Assembly: GCA_045614225.1 (NCBI GenBank)
Contig: JAZLCO010000062.1
Coordinates: forward strand, 1 to 13,865
Length of the DNA stretch: 13,865 nt
Origin: UBA9715 sp045614225
GTDB lineage: Bacteria > Actinomycetota > Coriobacteriia > Coriobacteriales > Eggerthellaceae
Reading direction: 5' to 3'
Positions 11,581-13,865 of the stretch are shown one piece after another. The notes beneath the pieces were generated by a model. The model was not told where the DNA came from, made no database searches, and saw nothing but the letters and a program-made list of their open reading frames with translations. The first letter of the stretch is position 1. The number at the start of each line of letters is the position of its first letter. A program made the translations under genes and the position numbers.

Positions 11581-11616
11581 AGCTTGGCACCGAGCTCTTC
11601 GAGCAGGTGCCAAGCT
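11581..11616 (+). terminator. strong hairpin after the lipoprotein gene (no T-run)
   Basis: AGCTTGGCACC (11581-11591) and GGTGCCAAGCT (11606-11616) are perfect complements, and the inner part (GCTC-TTC-GAGC) can pair as well, giving a long stem. No T-run follows, so it may be a transcript-stabilising or pausing hairpin rather than an intrinsic terminator. It is also the first unit of the tandem repeat array. Confidence 0.5.
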
Positions 11617-11756
11617 TGGTTGGCGTTGACACTGAGCTCGTTCAAGCAGGTGCCAAGCTTAGTTGGTGTTGGCGCCGGGCTCGTTCGAGCAAGTGCCGAG
11701 ACCAGTTTGAGTAAGCACAGGAACCAGTTGGAATAAGCATCAAGACCAGTTGGGGG
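11588..11756 (+). repeat. two-level tandem repeats ahead of the TIR gene
   Basis: Three diverged units of 42-43 bp start near 11588, 11630 and 11673, each with a (C/T)GAGCTC-like core, GAGCA and GTGCC. They pass into 22-bp units beginning ACCAGTT at 11701, 11723 and 11745 with GTAAGCA/ATAAGCA inside. The last unit supplies the G-rich ribosome site (11751-11756) of the TIR gene. Confidence 0.7.
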
Positions 11757-11765
11757 GCGACCGAA

Positions 11766-13373
11766 ATGGCGCACGACGTCTTTATCAGCTACTCTCACAA
11801 GGACAAGAGCGTGGCCGATGCCATTTGCTCGCGTCTGGAGGGAGACGGCGTCCGCTGTTGGTACGCCCCCCGCGATATCGCGCCCGGGTCCGACTGGGCC
11901 GGTTCGATCATCGACGCGATTGCGTCGGCGAAGATCATGGTGCTCATCTTCACCGATTTCTCCAATGCTTCGAGCCAAGTGTTGCGCGAGGTCGGAAACG
12001 CTGTGAGCAACAGCTTGACCATTATTCCCTTCAAGCTCACCGAGACCCTTCCTTCGGGCAGCATGCAGTACTACCTCGGCGTGGTGCATTGGCTCGATGC
12101 GATGAACGACCCGCTCGAGAAGAGCATCGGCGATCTGTCGACGCTCGTGCAGGCGACCCTTTCGGGTTCTGCACCTTTGGCGAGCGAAAAGGAGTTTACG
12201 GAGGCTGCGCCGAAGGGGAGCGACGCCAGCGCGCCTGCCGCCTCTGGAGCGGCGTCGGCCTCTGGGGCAACGTCGGCCTCTGGGGCGACGCCCGCTTATG
12301 GAAAGCAAGGCGCAACCGGGGGACAAGCTGGGGAGAAGAAGGCACCCATCGTGCCCATTGCCATCGCAATTGCGCTCCTCGTCGTGGCGGCAATCGTGGG
12401 GTTTGTCGTCCTCGGCGGCCAAAACGCTTCATCGACTGGTTCGCAAAGCGCGACGGCTGCGAGTGCCACTTCTTCAGGCGGCGTGACCGAGGCAGTTGCA
12501 ACGTATCAGGAAGGCGGGCGCGTCACCATCGACGACCCCACCAATTCGGGTACCGAGGGCAACCTCCAGTGCAACTACCTCAACGGCGGCATCGCTGCTT
12601 CCGACGGCACGTGGATCTACTACCAGAGCAACGACGCGCAGAGCATCTACAAGATGCGCCTCGACGGCTCCGAAAAGACCAAGCTCAACGACCAGCCCAG
12701 CAGCCAAATCGGCTTGATTGATGGCGTGATTTACTATCGAACTGCTTCGGGCATCTACAGTATGGATACCAACGGAGGCAATTCGACGAACGTCTTTATG
12801 GGCACGACTGAGGATATGAAGATCGCGGATGGCCGCATCTACTTCAAGTCGGCTGAGGACAAGCTGCGCCTCTACAGCATGGCCATGGACGGCACGGACG
12901 TCAAACGTGAAAACGAGCTCGAGGAGACCTACCACCTCAACCTGTGGAACGGCAGGATCTACTGGTCGAACAACGAAGACGCGCGCAAGCTCTACAGCGC
13001 AAACCTCGACGGCAGCGACATGAAGATCCTGACCACTTCGTCGGCCGAGAAGCTGTGCGTTACGGACGGATGGATTCTTTACTACGACATGAACAAGTAC
13101 GAGGAGCGCGCCATCAACCTTGAGACGAACGAATGCTTCACGGTGTTCCCCGGCGGGTTCACCGACCCGACCATCAGCGAGCACGGCGTGATCTCGAAGA
13201 TGAACAACGACCTGCACCTGTATCGCGCGCAGCTTGGCTCATCGGGTATGAACCTGCTGGTGGACGAGAGCGTGGATAACGTCTGCATCGTTGGCGACTA
13301 CGTGTTCTATCGTGGCGAGGACCACCAGAACCATATGATCAACGTCGACGGAACGGGTGACACGGTTCTGTAA
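11766..13373 (+). CDS. TIR domain–transmembrane–DUF5050-like sensor protein
   Basis: The 535-residue protein has three parts. Residues 3-130 are a TIR domain: DVFISYSHKDK, a WYAPRDI-PGSDW loop, and SSQVLREVGNAV with E75 at the place of the NADase glutamate. An Ala/Ser/Gly linker carries three ASGAT-type hexapeptides (about 159-176). A single transmembrane helix (about 195-217, VPIAIAIALLVVAAIVGFVV) separates it from the C-terminal 300 residues. Those contain repeated short units of the type DGTWIYYQSND...IYKMRLDGS, DGRIYFKS and NGRIYWSNN, as in DUF5050/beta-propeller-like domains. The topology suggests an outside propeller and an inside TIR. Whether it makes or breaks NAD+-derived signals, or only binds partners, cannot be told. 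The ribosome site GGGGGG (11751-11756) is 9 nt upstream, inside the last tandem repeat. Confidence 0.85.
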   Translation: MAHDVFISYSHKDKSVADAICSRLEGDGVRCWYAPRDIAPGSDWAGSIIDAIASAKIMVLIFTDFSNASSQVLREVGNAVSNSLTIIPFKLTETLPSGSMQYYLGVVHWLDAMNDPLEKSIGDLSTLVQATLSGSAPLASEKEFTEAAPKGSDASAPAASGAASASGATSASGATPAYGKQGATGGQAGEKKAPIVPIAIAIALLVVAAIVGFVVLGGQNASSTGSQSATAASATSSGGVTEAVATYQEGGRVTIDDPTNSGTEGNLQCNYLNGGIAASDGTWIYYQSNDAQSIYKMRLDGSEKTKLNDQPSSQIGLIDGVIYYRTASGIYSMDTNGGNSTNVFMGTTEDMKIADGRIYFKSAEDKLRLYSMAMDGTDVKRENELEETYHLNLWNGRIYWSNNEDARKLYSANLDGSDMKILTTSSAEKLCVTDGWILYYDMNKYEERAINLETNECFTVFPGGFTDPTISEHGVISKMNNDLHLYRAQLGSSGMNLLVDESVDNVCIVGDYVFYRGEDHQNHMINVDGTGDTVL

Positions 13374-13428
13374 AACGGTGTTGGCTTGTACCGAGGACGG
13401 TTTGGGCTGCTGTTGCACAGTTCTAAAG

Positions 13429-13591
13429 TAAAAATGCCAAAAAATCGAGGATATCTGAGGATTTGGGGGCATTTTTTGCACCCTGGGAAATACTTGACCA
13501 ACGAATGACCAGTTCAGAGATGCCGAAAAAAATCGGTAACATTTGTCACCTCGAAAAATCCTCAGATATCCTCGATTTTTTGGCATTTTTA
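13429..13591. mobile_element. 163-bp element with perfect 36-bp terminal inverted repeats (MITE-like)
   Basis: The left arm 13429-13464 and right arm 13556-13591 are perfect reverse complements of 36 bp (TAAAAATGCC... and ...GGCATTTTTA). The 91-bp middle contains a degenerate further copy of the arm core (TGCCGAAAAAAATCGG). No ORF is present. It could be a non-autonomous mobile element, a dispersed repeat or a large bidirectional terminator (GGCATTTTTATTT lies at the plus-strand end). No clear target duplication is seen, so the mobile reading is inference. Confidence 0.55.
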
Positions 13592-13761
13592 TTTCAAATT
13601 CGTGCAAGCCAGTCGCTGAGTGCTGCATTTGCAAGGTTGGCGTTCTGCTTTCGCGTCCGACTTAGTTGAGTTCGGGTGAATTGGTCGTATGCCGCGGGGG
13701 TCAGGGCATCGACTCATTTTCTATCTTCGGTTTGGGAACGGTTCGCCCGAGGCAGGGCGCC

Positions 13762-13832
13762 CGCTGGCCAGACACTTACCAGGTAAGCTGTCTGGTAACC
13801 AGACAGCTTACCTGGTAAGTGTCTGGCCAGCG
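13762..13832. repeat. 71-bp perfect palindrome with nested hairpins
   Basis: Every base of 13762-13796 pairs with 13798-13832 around one central A (13797). Each half is itself a near-palindrome: CCAGAC...GTCTGG encloses CTTACC-A-GGTAAG. So the sequence can form one 35-bp cruciform or two smaller hairpins. The sequences on either side are not inverted copies of each other, which argues against a fold-back assembly artefact. Confidence 0.9.
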
Positions 13833-13865
13833 AACAACAAAGCTTGCGACAAGAGGACAGCTTCC

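Noticed and set aside
13762..13832. Fold-back assembly artefact as explanation for the palindrome
   Set aside because: Sequence outside the 71 bp is not inverted (GGCGCC on the left, AACAAC on the right), and a chimeric fold-back would continue outward.

Overview
The window reads as an accessory-rich stretch of a moderately high-GC bacterial chromosome. Gene content and style (CASTOR/POLLUX-type RCK channel, PepSY-like lipoprotein, TIR–membrane–DUF5050 protein, RelB-type antitoxins paired with PIN toxins, a Nif11-type leader peptide with a zinc ribbon) suggest a gut-associated actinobacterium of the Coriobacteriia, perhaps Eggerthellaceae. That placement is inference; there is no rRNA or other marker gene here.

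Left part (1-3878): the 3' end of an MFS transporter; a RelB-like antitoxin/PIN toxin operon with a consensus promoter and a terminator; a divergent small gene for a Nif11-type leader fused to a zinc-ribbon tail; debris of two genes; a BRO-N/antirepressor gene; and a 5'-truncated copy of an unknown gene. Short REP-like elements (TGAACA...TGTTCA) sit in the gaps, two of them directly after stop codons.

Middle (3879-7778): an operator-like inverted repeat, an extended -10 promoter and a roughly 240-nt structured leader with an intrinsic terminator precede a CASTOR/POLLUX-like ion channel. A small sorting-signal-like ORF follows. Next come a second RelB/PIN module and a full-length copy of the same unknown gene. 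This second module plus unknown gene lies between two related 63-bp direct repeats, so it looks like a cassette.

Right part (7779-13865): a membrane-anchored alpha/beta hydrolase, alpha-acetolactate decarboxylase, a small membrane protein on the minus strand with a duplicated 3' end, a PepSY-like lipoprotein, tandem repeats, and a TIR–transmembrane–DUF5050 protein. The end of the window holds a 163-bp element with perfect 36-bp inverted arms and a perfect 71-bp palindrome.

The main candidates for something new are the leader RNA of the channel gene, the orphan Nif11/zinc-ribbon peptide, the repeat-flanked toxin-antitoxin cassette with its repeated third gene, and the two large inverted repeats at the right end. 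No rRNA, tRNA, CRISPR array or intact transposase was recognised.
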